Shown piece by piece: positions 8,648-17,395 of a stretch of DNA of 64,000 bases (the first letter of the stretch is position 1; each line of letters begins with the position of its first letter). The notes under the pieces are model-generated. The model had not been told where the DNA came from, made no database searches, and saw only the letters and a list, made by a program, of their open reading frames with translations. The DNA is taken from NCBI GenBank assembly GCA_900199655.1, contig FZRE01000008.1:62001-126000 (forward strand), given 5' to 3'. The DNA comes from Prevotellaceae bacterium KH2P17 (GTDB taxonomy: Bacteria; Bacteroidota; Bacteroidia; Bacteroidales; Bacteroidaceae). The translations under genes and the position numbers were made by a program.

Positions 8648-8745
8648 TTTTACTTCGCAGTTTGTAATCTGTTGATTTTTAATAGTTTGCGAATAGAAGG
8701 CAGAAAGTGCGGTTTCAGCCATTTTAGTTGCACGTTGCAGGGCTT

Positions 8746-8935
8746 CCTCCCCTTAGAAAGGGGAGGGTGGGTAGGGATGATTTTTGCTGCAACTTTGCTG
8801 TATCTTGCCATGTGGTCATCCCCTCCTTCGCCTCCCCTTTCCAAGGGGAGGATACGAATTAGCCTCGTGGATGTGTTTGGATAGACAGGAATAGCTTCCG
8901 TCATCCCCTCCTAACCTCCCCTTTCTAAGGGGAGG
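8746..8935. repeat. Cluster of three CCTCCCC...GGGGAGG inverted repeats (family B)
   Basis: Three 21-bp inverted repeats of the form CCTCCCCTTTCTAAGGGGAGG lie at 8746-8766, 8831-8851 and 8915-8935. The first is in reverse orientation to the other two, as shown by the flanking stretch (tcatcccctcct on one side, gatacc on the other). Each lies in the divergent gap between rplM and the polysaccharide region. No transposase is associated; they look like small non-autonomous or regulatory repeats. Confidence 0.85.
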
Positions 8936-9049
8936 ATACCCTGGCGCCTATGTGATTGCTATGAGCGGCTACATATATTATATAGTGGAAAGGGTATCTT
9001 CCGGCACCGCGAAATCGCACCCTTCTTGACCTTTTTGACAAATTAATTT

Positions 9050-9080
9050 TGCGCTGTTGGCTAATTACCTTATCTTTGCA
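9050..9080 (+). promoter_or_regulatory. Promoter of the polysaccharide operon starting at 9142
   Basis: TTTG at 9050-9053, a 19-bp spacer, then TATCTTTG at 9073-9080. This matches the Bacteroidetes consensus in both boxes and spacing. The start codon follows 61 bp later. Confidence 0.85.
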
Positions 9081-9141
9081 TAAGCTAAACTGCACTCGGA
9101 TATAGCGAGTGTGGGCTTGAGATATAAAACTATCAGGGATT

Positions 9142-9717
9142 ATGAACCCACTCACTCAATGCGCCATCCTTACGGCCTCGGCGTGCCGGATGCTGCCACA
9201 CATAGCCCTCTATCTGCTGCACCGCAAGACGATAGACGCCGACCTGGTGAAAGTGCAGGACCAAAGCGGTTCGGTGCTCAACTTCGTCAAGGCCTGCACA
9301 CGCGAGCGCTCGTTCCGCAACCTGTTCTATTACAGGATGGGGGAGTACCGCTCTGCGTTCATCAAGTGGCTGCTGCCGCCCGAGCGGACGCTCCACATCT
9401 GGTGCCCGCAGATAGGCACGGGTGCCCATTTTGAGCATAACTACGCTACCTATCTGAACGCGGAGAGCATCGGGACCGACTTCTACTGTCTGCAGCTTGT
9501 TACGCTGGGCAATGGCCACGGAGGCCGACCAACGATAGGCAACCGGGTGAGCATCTGCACGGGAGCGGTGGTGTTTGGCGGCATCAGCATAGGCGACGAC
9601 GTGGTGATAGGGGCCGGCGCCGTGGTGAACAAGGACGTGCCGGCCGGCTGCACCGTAGTGGGAAACCCGGCGCGCATCGTGAGGCGCAACGGCGAAAAGG
9701 TTAACTTGGAATTGTAA
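9142..9717 (+). CDS. Hexapeptide-repeat acetyltransferase (serine acetyltransferase-like)
   Basis: A 191-residue protein with a left-handed beta-helix in its second half. The repeated turns include TLGNGHGGRPTIGNRVSICT and GDDVVIGAGAVVNKDVPAGC, ending VVGNPARIVRR, the closing motif of CysE-like acyltransferases. In this setting (directly followed by a flippase and glycosyltransferases) it more likely O-acetylates a sugar or an intermediate of a surface glycan than makes O-acetylserine. The N-terminal ~100 residues are helical and resemble the serine acetyltransferase-related proteins common in capsule loci. It is the first gene after a consensus promoter, and its stop codon abuts the next start. 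Confidence 0.8.
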   Translation: MNPLTQCAILTASACRMLPHIALYLLHRKTIDADLVKVQDQSGSVLNFVKACTRERSFRNLFYYRMGEYRSAFIKWLLPPERTLHIWCPQIGTGAHFEHNYATYLNAESIGTDFYCLQLVTLGNGHGGRPTIGNRVSICTGAVVFGGISIGDDVVIGAGAVVNKDVPAGCTVVGNPARIVRRNGEKVNLEL

Positions 9718-11160
9718 ATGGCAGAAACACTGAAGGAAAAAACGGCCCGCGGCCTCTTTTGGGGGGCCATGAACAACGGCGCCATGCAGCTTATCGGACT
9801 GGTGTTCGGCATCATCCTGGCTCGTCTTCTGGACCAGAGCGACTACGGAATGATAGCCATGATAACCGTCTTCACGCTGGTAGCAACGGCATTGCAGAAC
9901 TCCGGCTTCATTACTGCACTGGCCAACGAGAGCCATCCCACGCATAACGACTACAATTCCGTATTCTGGTTCAACATCAGCGTGGGCTCCTCGCTCTACG
10001 TGTTGCTGTTTTTCGCGGCCCCGCTCATAGCCTCCTACTATCATCTGCCGCAGCTGGTGCCGCTGTGCCGGTATGCTTTCGTGTCCATTCTCTTTGCCAG
10101 TTTGAGCACTGCCCAGTCGGCTTACCTCTTCAAGAACCTCATGGTGAAGCAGCGGGCCAAGGCAGGCATCGTGGCAACGCTTACCAGCAACGTGGTTGGT
10201 GTGGCCATGGCCTTTGCCGGCATGGCGTATTGGGCGCTGGCAACGCAAACCATCGTGTACAATATCGTTAACACGGCACTCTACTGGCACTACTCTCCGT
10301 GGCGGCCGAGTCTGCACATCGACTTCGCTCCCGTGCGCCGCATGTTCCGCTTCAGCTGCAAGTTACTGGCCACGACCATCATCACCCACATCAACAACAA
10401 CGTGCTCAACATCCTCCTGGGGCACTATTTCTCGGCTCACGCAACGGGCAACTACAACCAAGCCTACCAGTGGAATGCGAAGTGCTACAACCTGATACAG
10501 GGCATGGTAGACTCCGTGGCGCAGCCCGTGCTTGTTGACCTGCGCGATGAACACGACCGACAGCTCGAGGCGCTGCGCAAGCTCATGCGCTTCATTGCTT
10601 TCCTCTCGTTCCCCCTCCTGCTGGGTTTCGGCCTCGTGGCGCGCGAGTTCATCATCCTTGCCATTACCGCCAAGTGGCTGCCCAGCGTAGAGTTGCTGCA
10701 GCTGTTGTGCGTGAGCGGGGCCGTTATGCCCATGTATTCGCTCATGTCGAGTCTGGTCATCAGCAAGGGTAAGTCGGGCACTTATCTGTGGATAACGCTG
10801 TCGCTGGGCATCGCGCAGATAGTTACCATGCTGCTCATCTGGCACTGGGGCATCCGCACCATGGTGTGTGCCTACGTGGCGCTCAACATCGTGTGGCTCT
10901 TCGTGTGGCACCATTTCGTGAACCGCCTCATCGGTTACAGGGTGTCTATGTTCCTCAAGGACGTTCTTCCCTTTGCCCTCGCGGCCGCCGGAGTGATGGC
11001 CGTTACCCACTGGCTCACGGCCTCCATCGCCAATCTGTGGCTGCTCTTGGGGGCCCGCGTGCTTGTGGCGGCGGCGCTCTACTATCTCGTCATGCGGCTG
11101 GCCGGGGCGCAGATACTGCGTGAGTGCATGTCTTTTATCAAATCGAAATTCAACAGCTGA
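9718..11160 (+). CDS. Wzx-type polysaccharide flippase (MOP superfamily)
   Basis: A 480-residue integral membrane protein with about 12-14 hydrophobic segments, typical of the polysaccharide/oligosaccharidyl-lipid flippases that move lipid-linked repeat units across the inner membrane. The N-terminal block (KTARGLFWGAMNNGAMQLIG, then GIILARLLDQSDYGMIAM) is the family hallmark. The start codon follows the previous stop without a gap, and the stop overlaps the next start (TGATG), so the three genes are translationally coupled. Substrate cannot be inferred. No Wzy polymerase is obvious next to it, although the 449-residue membrane protein at 14727-16076 is a distant possibility. Confidence 0.9.
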   Translation: MAETLKEKTARGLFWGAMNNGAMQLIGLVFGIILARLLDQSDYGMIAMITVFTLVATALQNSGFITALANESHPTHNDYNSVFWFNISVGSSLYVLLFFAAPLIASYYHLPQLVPLCRYAFVSILFASLSTAQSAYLFKNLMVKQRAKAGIVATLTSNVVGVAMAFAGMAYWALATQTIVYNIVNTALYWHYSPWRPSLHIDFAPVRRMFRFSCKLLATTIITHINNNVLNILLGHYFSAHATGNYNQAYQWNAKCYNLIQGMVDSVAQPVLVDLRDEHDRQLEALRKLMRFIAFLSFPLLLGFGLVAREFIILAITAKWLPSVELLQLLCVSGAVMPMYSLMSSLVISKGKSGTYLWITLSLGIAQIVTMLLIWHWGIRTMVCAYVALNIVWLFVWHHFVNRLIGYRVSMFLKDVLPFALAAAGVMAVTHWLTASIANLWLLLGARVLVAAALYYLVMRLAGAQILRECMSFIKSKFNS

Positions 11161-12116
11161 TGGATACAACCAAAACTGTATCGGTGGTGATGTGTACCTA
11201 CAACGGCGAGCGTTATGTCAGAGAGCAGCTCGACTCCATCGTGGCACAGACCTATCCCGTGGCCGAAATCATCATTCAGGACGACTGTTCGACCGACTCC
11301 ACGCCTGCCATCTGCCGCGAGTATGCGGCAAGATATCCTGCCATCCGCTTCTACCGGAACGAGCGCAACGTGGGTTTCAACCTCAACTTCAGGCGTGCGG
11401 CCATGCGTGCCAAGGGCGATTACGTTGCCTTCAGCGACCAGGACGACGTCTGGATGGCGCATAAGATAGAGCGCCAGGTGGCCGCCATCGGCACGCACGA
11501 TATCTGTTTTTCCACCCATCTGCGCGGTGTGGACCCCCTGCATGCGCACGTCGTGAGCCCTCAATATGCCCTCCCGGCCCTGCTCTTTGTAGGTTTCGCC
11601 GGCCACACCATGCTGCTCAGGCGCGAGTTCGTTCAGAATCAAGAGTACTGGATAGACCACATCATCTACGACTGGAGCCTTGCAATCTGCGCGCAGCTGC
11701 ATGGCGGCATCGTTATGGTTGACGAACCGCTCAACTGGCACCGTGACAATGCCGACTCGGCGTGCCACGTCATGATGGCCGAACTGGGCCGTCAGCAGCC
11801 GCAGAAGCCCACTTACCAGCCCTATCTGCAGGGCTTCGGCAACTACCGGAGGCTGCAGCAGAAGCCCAACTGGAAAGCTCTGTACACCTACATCTACTTC
11901 CATACCAAGGAGCCTCGGTTCTCTCTGGCCCACCGCATGAGCCGTTACATGCTCAGTCAGCGGCTCTCGTCGCTCTTCAAACTGTGCTGGCTGTGCATGC
12001 GCCACAGGCATACGGTGTACTACAAGAAGAACGTCAGCGGCCTGCGCGGGCTGGTGCGGGGCTTCTTCTATCCCTTTATCTTCAGCTACAACAACGTGCA
12101 ATACGACCTTGAATAA
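11160..12116 (+). CDS. Glycosyltransferase family 2
   Basis: A 318-residue GT-A fold glycosyltransferase. The N-terminal nucleotide-sugar domain shows VSVVMCTYNGERYV, the acidic pair in QDDCSTDSTP and the metal-binding stretch FSDQDDVWM. The C-terminal ~100 residues are less conserved and basic, which would suit a membrane-surface location. This subclass resembles rhamnosyltransferase-like GT2 enzymes of O-antigen and capsule loci. The start at 11160 overlaps the flippase stop (TGATG). An ATG 36 bp upstream is in frame but lies inside the flippase gene and adds no family similarity. It is the last gene of the promoter-9050 transcript before a new promoter at 12119. Confidence 0.88.
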   Translation: MDTTKTVSVVMCTYNGERYVREQLDSIVAQTYPVAEIIIQDDCSTDSTPAICREYAARYPAIRFYRNERNVGFNLNFRRAAMRAKGDYVAFSDQDDVWMAHKIERQVAAIGTHDICFSTHLRGVDPLHAHVVSPQYALPALLFVGFAGHTMLLRREFVQNQEYWIDHIIYDWSLAICAQLHGGIVMVDEPLNWHRDNADSACHVMMAELGRQQPQKPTYQPYLQGFGNYRRLQQKPNWKALYTYIYFHTKEPRFSLAHRMSRYMLSQRLSSLFKLCWLCMRHRHTVYYKKNVSGLRGLVRGFFYPFIFSYNNVQYDLE

Positions 12117-12118
12117 GT

Positions 12119-12149
12119 TTTGCGCATTCGGAATTTTTACCTATCTTTG
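12119..12149 (+). promoter_or_regulatory. Promoter of the cytidylyltransferase-SDR pair
   Basis: TTTG at 12119-12122, a 19-bp spacer, and TATCTTTG at 12142-12149, placed inside the 54-bp gap after the glycosyltransferase. The start codon is 21 bp further on, so this pair has its own transcript start. Confidence 0.82.
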
Positions 12150-12170
12150 CCCTTGTAAATCATCAGCACT

Positions 12171-12890
12171 ATGAACATAGCATTACTTACGGCCGGCGGT
12201 GTGGGTAACCGCATGGGGCAGGACATCCCCAAGCAGTTCATGACTATTGACAACATACCCGTCATTATCTATACGATGCGGGCCTTCCAGAGCCATCCGC
12301 TCGTCCATGCCATTTGTGTTGTGTGCCTCAAAGGGTGGGAAGTGGCGCTGCAGGCCTATGCCAACCAGTTCAACATCACAAAGCTCCGGTGGGTCTTCGA
12401 GGGTGGAGACAGCAACCAGCACTCCATCCGCAACGGTCTGCTTGGCCTGCGGCAGGCCGGCTGCAACGATGAAGACATCGTCTTGGTGCATGATGGCGTG
12501 CGCCCGCTCGTATCGGAGAGCATCATCACGGAGAACATCGAGAAGTGCCGCAAGTACGGATATGCCGTAACGGGCATGGTGTGCAAGGAGGCCATCATGG
12601 AGAAGGAGGGCGACTGCGTGCGCAACATCGCCATCCCGAGAGAGCGGCTCATCCGCACGCAAACACCCCACACGTATCATCTCAAGGCACTTCTCGACGC
12701 CCACCGGGAGGCCGATGAGCGGCACATAGAGAACACCGTGGCCTCCTGTACGCTCCTGTCGGCACTCGGAATAGACAGCCAGCACCTCGTTGCAGGTTCC
12801 GAACGCAACGGCTTGAAGCTCACGCAAACGGAGGACGTGGAGCTGTTCAAGGCGCTCATACATACGGAGAAAGACGAATGGCTGAAGTAA
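12171..12890 (+). CDS. IspD/TarI-family cytidylyltransferase, probably alditol-phosphate specific
   Basis: A 239-residue nucleotidyltransferase with the IspD/TarI signature: NIALLTAGGVGNRMG at the N-terminus, then VHDGVRPLV and RTQTPHTYH. The window also contains a clear ispD (23431-24102) next to recG. This copy, next to an SDR gene and convergent with licD in a polysaccharide region, is therefore more likely a TarI-like enzyme making a CDP-alditol (for example CDP-ribitol) than the isoprenoid enzyme. The start codon lies 21 bp after a consensus promoter. The gene overlaps the downstream SDR by 13 bases. The product specificity is inference. Confidence 0.82.
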   Translation: MNIALLTAGGVGNRMGQDIPKQFMTIDNIPVIIYTMRAFQSHPLVHAICVVCLKGWEVALQAYANQFNITKLRWVFEGGDSNQHSIRNGLLGLRQAGCNDEDIVLVHDGVRPLVSESIITENIEKCRKYGYAVTGMVCKEAIMEKEGDCVRNIAIPRERLIRTQTPHTYHLKALLDAHREADERHIENTVASCTLLSALGIDSQHLVAGSERNGLKLTQTEDVELFKALIHTEKDEWLK

Positions 12891-13918
12891 CAGGCGGCTA
12901 TCAGGCCGATATCAGGGCGGTTGACGGCTTCCGTCTGCCGTGGGAGAAACTGCAAGGAAGCCGCGTATTGGTGCTCGGCGCCACCGGCCTTATAGGCTCG
13001 TGCGTGGTCGATATGCTCATGTTGAGGGCCCAAGAAGGCTTCGATGTCTACGCCGGAGGCCGCAACCGCCGGCGTGCCGAAGCTCGTTTTGCCGCCTATG
13101 AGGGCAACTCGCGTTTCCATCTCCTGATGCTCGACGTGACCGAAAGGATAGACTCCGGCCTCTGCTTCGACTACATCATCGACGCTGCCGGCGGCGCTTC
13201 GCCCCGTCTCTACACATCGGACCCGGTGGGAGTGATGCGGTCCAACATCATGGGAGTTGACAACCTGCTGTCCTACGGCATAGCCCACGGACTGCGGAAG
13301 TTCGTCTATGTGTCGTCAGGTGAGGTGTACGGCGAAGGCGACGGGCGCGCCTTCAGCGAGGAATACAGCGGCTACGTGGACTCTGCTGCGGTGCGTTCGT
13401 GCTATCCGTCGGCCAAACGCGCGGCCGAGACGCTGTGCATCAGCTATGCCCATCAGTACGGTGTAGAGGTTTGCATCGGCCGGCCGTGCCACGTGTACGG
13501 GCCCTTCTTCACCGAGAGTGATAACCGCGTGTACGCCCAGTTCATCCGTAACGTGCTGCGCGGAGAGAACATCGTGCTCAAGAGCCGTGGCGAGCAGTTC
13601 CGCTCGTGGCTGTATGTGGCCGACTGTGCGAGCGCCCTCGTGCATCTTCTCCTGAAGGGTGAGAGCGGTCGGGCCTACAACATAGCCAACCCGGAGTCCA
13701 ACGTTACCATCCTCGAACTGGCCCGCACGGTGGCTTCATTGGCTCCACGGGAGCCGAAACCGCAGGTGGTTTTCGATATTCCCGACGACGGGACGCAGGG
13801 CAATACCACCCCCATAACCAAGGCGGTGTTCAGCACCGACAGGATTGAAGGGCTGGGCTGGCGCCCCCTCTTCACGCTTGAGCAAGGGCTCAAGCACACA
13901 ATCAACGCTCTTCTTTGA
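12878..13918 (+). CDS. NAD-dependent epimerase/dehydratase (extended SDR)
   Basis: A 346-residue extended short-chain dehydrogenase/reductase. It has the Rossmann motif GATGLIGS (about residues 32-39), a YVSSGEVYG strand, and the catalytic YPSAKR (Tyr-x-x-x-Lys). IGRPCHVYGP follows, as in sugar-nucleotide epimerases and dehydratases. It overlaps the cytidylyltransferase by 13 bases and faces licD, with the two 3' ends overlapping by 17 bases. Together these suggest it makes or modifies the activated compound that the cytidylyltransferase and LicD handle. In teichoic-acid type systems the reductase partner TarJ is a medium-chain enzyme, so this is not TarJ. The reaction is unknown. Confidence 0.85.
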   Translation: MAEVTGGYQADIRAVDGFRLPWEKLQGSRVLVLGATGLIGSCVVDMLMLRAQEGFDVYAGGRNRRRAEARFAAYEGNSRFHLLMLDVTERIDSGLCFDYIIDAAGGASPRLYTSDPVGVMRSNIMGVDNLLSYGIAHGLRKFVYVSSGEVYGEGDGRAFSEEYSGYVDSAAVRSCYPSAKRAAETLCISYAHQYGVEVCIGRPCHVYGPFFTESDNRVYAQFIRNVLRGENIVLKSRGEQFRSWLYVADCASALVHLLLKGESGRAYNIANPESNVTILELARTVASLAPREPKPQVVFDIPDDGTQGNTTPITKAVFSTDRIEGLGWRPLFTLEQGLKHTINALL

Positions 13919-14723
13919 CCAGTTCGGGCACGATGAAAACCGAATGGAACTCCCGTTTCTCGACCGGAGGAACGGCCATGTAGTCGCCGTACAGGTCGGT
14001 CAGATATGCGTCCGCGTTTCCCGGACAGGGAAACTCAACACCCTCAAACTTGATTTTCGACAGCGGCATGACGGCCTTCTTGCTGAACGAGATGCCCCTT
14101 CCGTTCAGGTAGGGCACGTCGGAACAGCGCGTCTTCGGCCCCAACAAGCAAACCAGCTTCCATGCAGCAGTATAGGTGAAGTACATGCCCGTGAACCAGA
14201 AAAACTCGCAGAAAGAGCGCAGGGAGTATGCGTGCAGGTGGTGCAAGATGGAGTTACTGCGGGCAATACCTTTGCAGAGAGTGCGAATGAGCTTGCGGGA
14301 AACGTCGGGATAGTCTACGAACGGGAAGATGTCTACATAGATGCCCTTGGCATAGTCGGCCTGGAAATGGTCGCCGCCCTCGATGTACAGCGAGTTCAGG
14401 TCGCGTATCTTGGCAATCGGCTCCTTGCTTCCGGGGTCGGTGCGTGGCGTCTGCAGGAAGAGGTTAGCAGGCAGTTCGGCCTGTGCTACGGCCTCAAACC
14501 GCCTGGCGTCGGGCAGCCACATGGCTATGTCTATGTCGTCATCCCAGGGTATGAAGCCCCCGTGGCGCACGGCTCCCAGCAAGGTTCCGCCGTCGAGCCA
14601 GTAGGGTATGCCGTGCTTGGTGCATATCCGGTCAATCTCGCGGAGTATGGAGAGCTGCTTCAGTTGGCATGCCCGGAGGTTCTGCAAGGTGTACTTGCGC
14701 AGGTTTTCTTGGTCTTTTCTCAT
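13902..14723 (-). CDS. LicD-family phospho-alditol/phosphocholine transferase
   Basis: A 273-residue LicD-domain protein. Core motifs are the YWLDGGTLLGAVRH stretch followed by GFIPWDDDIDIAM; the DDDID cluster is the presumed metal-binding catalytic site. YVDIFPFVDYP also fits the family. LicD proteins transfer phosphocholine, or, in the fukutin/FKRP branch, ribitol phosphate from CDP donors to glycans. No choline kinase or licC is seen nearby, but a TarI-like cytidylyltransferase is convergent, so a CDP-alditol donor is the better guess. It follows the membrane protein at 14727 with a 3-bp gap on the minus strand and is probably co-transcribed with it. Confidence 0.87.
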   Translation of the reverse strand: MRKDQENLRKYTLQNLRACQLKQLSILREIDRICTKHGIPYWLDGGTLLGAVRHGGFIPWDDDIDIAMWLPDARRFEAVAQAELPANLFLQTPRTDPGSKEPIAKIRDLNSLYIEGGDHFQADYAKGIYVDIFPFVDYPDVSRKLIRTLCKGIARSNSILHHLHAYSLRSFCEFFWFTGMYFTYTAAWKLVCLLGPKTRCSDVPYLNGRGISFSKKAVMPLSKIKFEGVEFPCPGNADAYLTDLYGDYMAVPPVEKREFHSVFIVPELVKEER

Positions 14724-14726
14724 AGC

Positions 14727-16076
14727 TTATTGGATAAAATGACCTACGATGAGCGTGCCGTTGTAGGCCCACAGAAACAGCGTGAGGCCGAGCAGCAGCA
14801 ATCGGGTGGCGGTGGCGAACTTAGGCCGCAGGCCCTTGAGCAGGCAGGCATAGGCCACCGGAACGACAAGCATCCAGTGGGCGCCCATGATGTACACCTC
14901 GTTGAGACCGAACCCCAAGACGAAGTGCAGCAACAGGTCGAACCCCGCGCAGCTCATGCACAGCCACACGAACCGGCTGCCCCGTCCGCACCAGAGGCCG
15001 AGCACGAAGAGGGCAACGACCGCGAACTCTACTATATAAGAATAGGTGTGGCGGTACTCGACGAACGTGGGGCGCGACTGGCTGGCATCCTTCAGCAGGT
15101 AGTCGCGGTGCAGTTGGATCGACTCACCGAACAGGTTTTCGACCAGCGACTTGCCCCGCGGCGTCGTTACATCCGTCCACTTGAGCAGCGGCTTGTCAGC
15201 TACGGCCTTGCCCTGGTTGGCTTTCAGCCACCGGTTGTGGGCCTCGTGGCGCTTCACGAAGTTGCTGTCTTTGGCCATGTGTATCTTTTCGAGCCGTTCG
15301 CTCCGTGCCGCCTGCGGGCGTATGATGCCCGTGTACTGCCCGTAGGCCAGTGCTCCCATGATGAGCAAGGGCACCACAAAGGCCACTGCAAAGAACTTTG
15401 GGCCGAACGTGCGGCGCCCGTTGGCAAAGAGGGAGGCAATGCCCACCTTCACGCCATTGCTCAGCGTGATGCCTGCCGTGAAGAGAAAGAGCAGCGCGGT
15501 TTGCCATGCGCGGAGCGGCTTGCGCTCCTTCATCAGGCGGCCCGCTATGTAGAGGGTGAGCGAGAGCATGAGGAGAGAGAAGCAGAAATGGTCGGGCACC
15601 ATGACGGTGAGCATGATGGAAGCAAAGGAAAAGAACGTGGCAGTGAGCAGCAGGGCGTCGGCGTAGCCCGTCTCCATTACCCGCCGGAAGATGCGGAACA
15701 CCGTAACGGCCGCCGCCGTGGCACTCAGCACCAGCGCCGCTGCCATGAGATACACGGCCCAGTTGGTGCCCGTGAGCGGCATGAGCCACTGGTTGAGGGC
15801 GTAGAGCGGCCAGAGCACGGCCGCAAAAAGCGGATGCCGCGTGAGCTCGAAGTATATCTGTTCGTTCGACAGGTAGATGTACGAGTAGGCATCGAAGCCA
15901 CTAACACAGAAGTGCTTGTAGAAGATTGTCCAGAACCCTAACTTGCCTCCGCGCGTAAACATGGCCGGATACGACTGCACGAGCAGCACGTTGAGCGCCG
16001 CCGTTACCAGCAAGGCAGCCACCGCTACGGGCACTTCTTCCCTGCGCAGGGCCATGAGTTTCTTCATTCGTTTCAT
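14727..16076 (-). CDS. Polytopic membrane protein of the polysaccharide region
   Basis: A 449-residue protein with roughly ten hydrophobic segments. A hydrophilic stretch (about residues 260-340) is probably outside the membrane, rich in Lys/Arg/His and containing HRDYLLKDASQSRP. The layout (early loop with YSYIYLSNEQIYFELTRHPLF, then alternating helices) resembles GT-C type glycosyltransferases and related uncharacterised membrane proteins of Bacteroidetes. I cannot assign a reaction. It is transcribed just ahead of licD and diverges from the glycosyltransferase at 16181. A -7-like TACTTTTG lies at 16091-16098 on the minus strand. It could be a lipid-linked-sugar transferase or a polymerase; confidence in the gene is high, in function low. 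Confidence 0.78.
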   Translation of the reverse strand: MKRMKKLMALRREEVPVAVAALLVTAALNVLLVQSYPAMFTRGGKLGFWTIFYKHFCVSGFDAYSYIYLSNEQIYFELTRHPLFAAVLWPLYALNQWLMPLTGTNWAVYLMAAALVLSATAAAVTVFRIFRRVMETGYADALLLTATFFSFASIMLTVMVPDHFCFSLLMLSLTLYIAGRLMKERKPLRAWQTALLFLFTAGITLSNGVKVGIASLFANGRRTFGPKFFAVAFVVPLLIMGALAYGQYTGIIRPQAARSERLEKIHMAKDSNFVKRHEAHNRWLKANQGKAVADKPLLKWTDVTTPRGKSLVENLFGESIQLHRDYLLKDASQSRPTFVEYRHTYSYIVEFAVVALFVLGLWCGRGSRFVWLCMSCAGFDLLLHFVLGFGLNEVYIMGAHWMLVVPVAYACLLKGLRPKFATATRLLLLGLTLFLWAYNGTLIVGHFIQ

Positions 16077-16128
16077 CTGTTGTCCGCCTGCAAAAGTATA
16101 AAATATTCGGTTGAAAACGGCAGTTTAT

Positions 16129-16159
16129 TTTGAAATATCGCTCTTTTGTGCTATCTTTA
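16129..16159 (+). promoter_or_regulatory. Promoter of the glycosyltransferase at 16181
   Basis: TTTG at 16129-16132, a 19-bp spacer, then TATCTTTA at 16152-16159 (one mismatch to the -7 consensus). The start codon follows 21 bp later, the same distance as for the promoter at 12119. Confidence 0.78.
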
Positions 16160-16180
16160 CCCGCAAAACAGCTAACAGAC

Positions 16181-17200
16181 ATGAAACAGCCAGCCAAAAC
16201 GGATGTAGCCGTACTGATGCTTTTCTTTAACCGCCCGGAGCACTTCGGGCGTGTTTTCGGCGAGGTGAAGAAGGCTCGTCCCACCCGTCTCTTTCTCTAC
16301 CAGGACGGCCCCAGGAACGAGAACGACCTGCCGGGCATAGAGGCCTGCCGCCGTATAGCGGAGCAGATAGACTGGGAGTGCGACGTACACAGGCTCTACC
16401 AGGAGCGCAACTACGGCTGCGACCCGTCGGAGTATCTCTCGCAGAAGTGGGCTTTCTCGATGGCTGACAAGTGCATCGTGCTGGAGGATGACGACGTGCC
16501 GTCGCAGTCGTTCTTCCCTTTTTGCAAGGAGATGCTCGACCGTTACGAGCACGATGAGCGCATCTCGATGGTCTGCGGGTTCAATGAAGACGAGCTGACG
16601 CCCGACTGCAGCGACAGTTACTTCTTTACCAGCGTGTTTGCCATCTGGGGATGGGCCTCCTGGCGGCGCGTGGTAGACCGGTGGGAGGGCGATTACGCCT
16701 TCCTTGACGACCGCGAGGCCATGCTCCGACTCACCTCACTGGTGCGCCAGCGGGGCTACCGCAAGGACTTCATACCCATGTGCCGCGAGCACCGCTCCAC
16801 AGGTAAAGCGTATTACGAGAGCATCTTCTGGGCCAGCATGCTGCTCAACTCGGGCCTTGCCATCATGCCCCGGAAGAACCTCATCAACAATCTCGGCCTC
16901 TCGGCCGACTCCACCCACTTCTCCGGAAGCCTGCAGACCACCCCGCGGGCCTATCGCCGCATCTTCACCATGCAGCGCCACGAGCTGGAGTTTCCGCTCC
17001 GTCACCCGCGCTACATCATCGAGAATGTGGACTACAAGGAGCGCCTCTACCGCACCAACGCATGGGGTCACCCGTGGATAAAGGCCGCCCGCTCGGCCGA
17101 GGAGCTGCTGCTCAACCTGCGCCACGGCAACTTTGGTGGCATAGCCGGAGCCGTGCAGCGCCGCGTAAGGAAACTTCTGGGGAAGGAGAAACACCGCTGA
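16181..17200 (+). CDS. Glycosyltransferase (GT-A fold), polysaccharide biosynthesis
   Basis: A 339-residue glycosyltransferase of the type often labelled hemolytic protein HlpA-like. The N-terminal domain begins VLMLFFNRPEHFGRVF and includes the acidic metal-binding stretch VLEDDDVPSQSFFPF, then AIWGWASWRRV, a conserved acceptor-side block in this group. The start at 16181 is chosen because the protein homology begins there and the promoter at 16129-16159 lies upstream. An in-frame ATG at 16130 would place the start inside the promoter. It is monocistronic: an 840-bp gap without a plus-strand gene follows. Confidence 0.82.
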   Translation: MKQPAKTDVAVLMLFFNRPEHFGRVFGEVKKARPTRLFLYQDGPRNENDLPGIEACRRIAEQIDWECDVHRLYQERNYGCDPSEYLSQKWAFSMADKCIVLEDDDVPSQSFFPFCKEMLDRYEHDERISMVCGFNEDELTPDCSDSYFFTSVFAIWGWASWRRVVDRWEGDYAFLDDREAMLRLTSLVRQRGYRKDFIPMCREHRSTGKAYYESIFWASMLLNSGLAIMPRKNLINNLGLSADSTHFSGSLQTTPRAYRRIFTMQRHELEFPLRHPRYIIENVDYKERLYRTNAWGHPWIKAARSAEELLLNLRHGNFGGIAGAVQRRVRKLLGKEKHR

Positions 17201-17395
17201 GACAGGGGGAGATAATAGATAATAGATAAAAGATAAGGGATAACAGATAGGCTGCAAATGCTCTTTCCGGGTGCGTGAAGAGTGGAAGTGAAGGGGCGGA
17301 GGATGCCTTTCAGGAACTTGCCGCAGACGCCTGGCGGTTATACTGCCGGCATCGAAGAAACAGGCTGCAAATATCCCGGATTGCTGACCCATAGC

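Noticed and set aside
12171..12890. This gene as the isoprenoid enzyme ispD
   Set aside because: The copy at 23431-24102 has the IspD-specific C-terminal block and the usual neighbours, while this one lacks the block and sits in a polysaccharide locus.
13902..13918. The overlap of SDR and licD 3' ends as a frameshifted single gene
   Set aside because: The two genes are on opposite strands and each ends with its own normal stop; a 17-base convergent overlap is unremarkable.
13845..15941. A 698-codon open frame antisense to licD and the membrane protein gene
   Set aside because: The opposite strand encodes a LicD protein and a polytopic membrane protein with clear features. The antisense frame is His/Glu/Gln rich without domain similarity.
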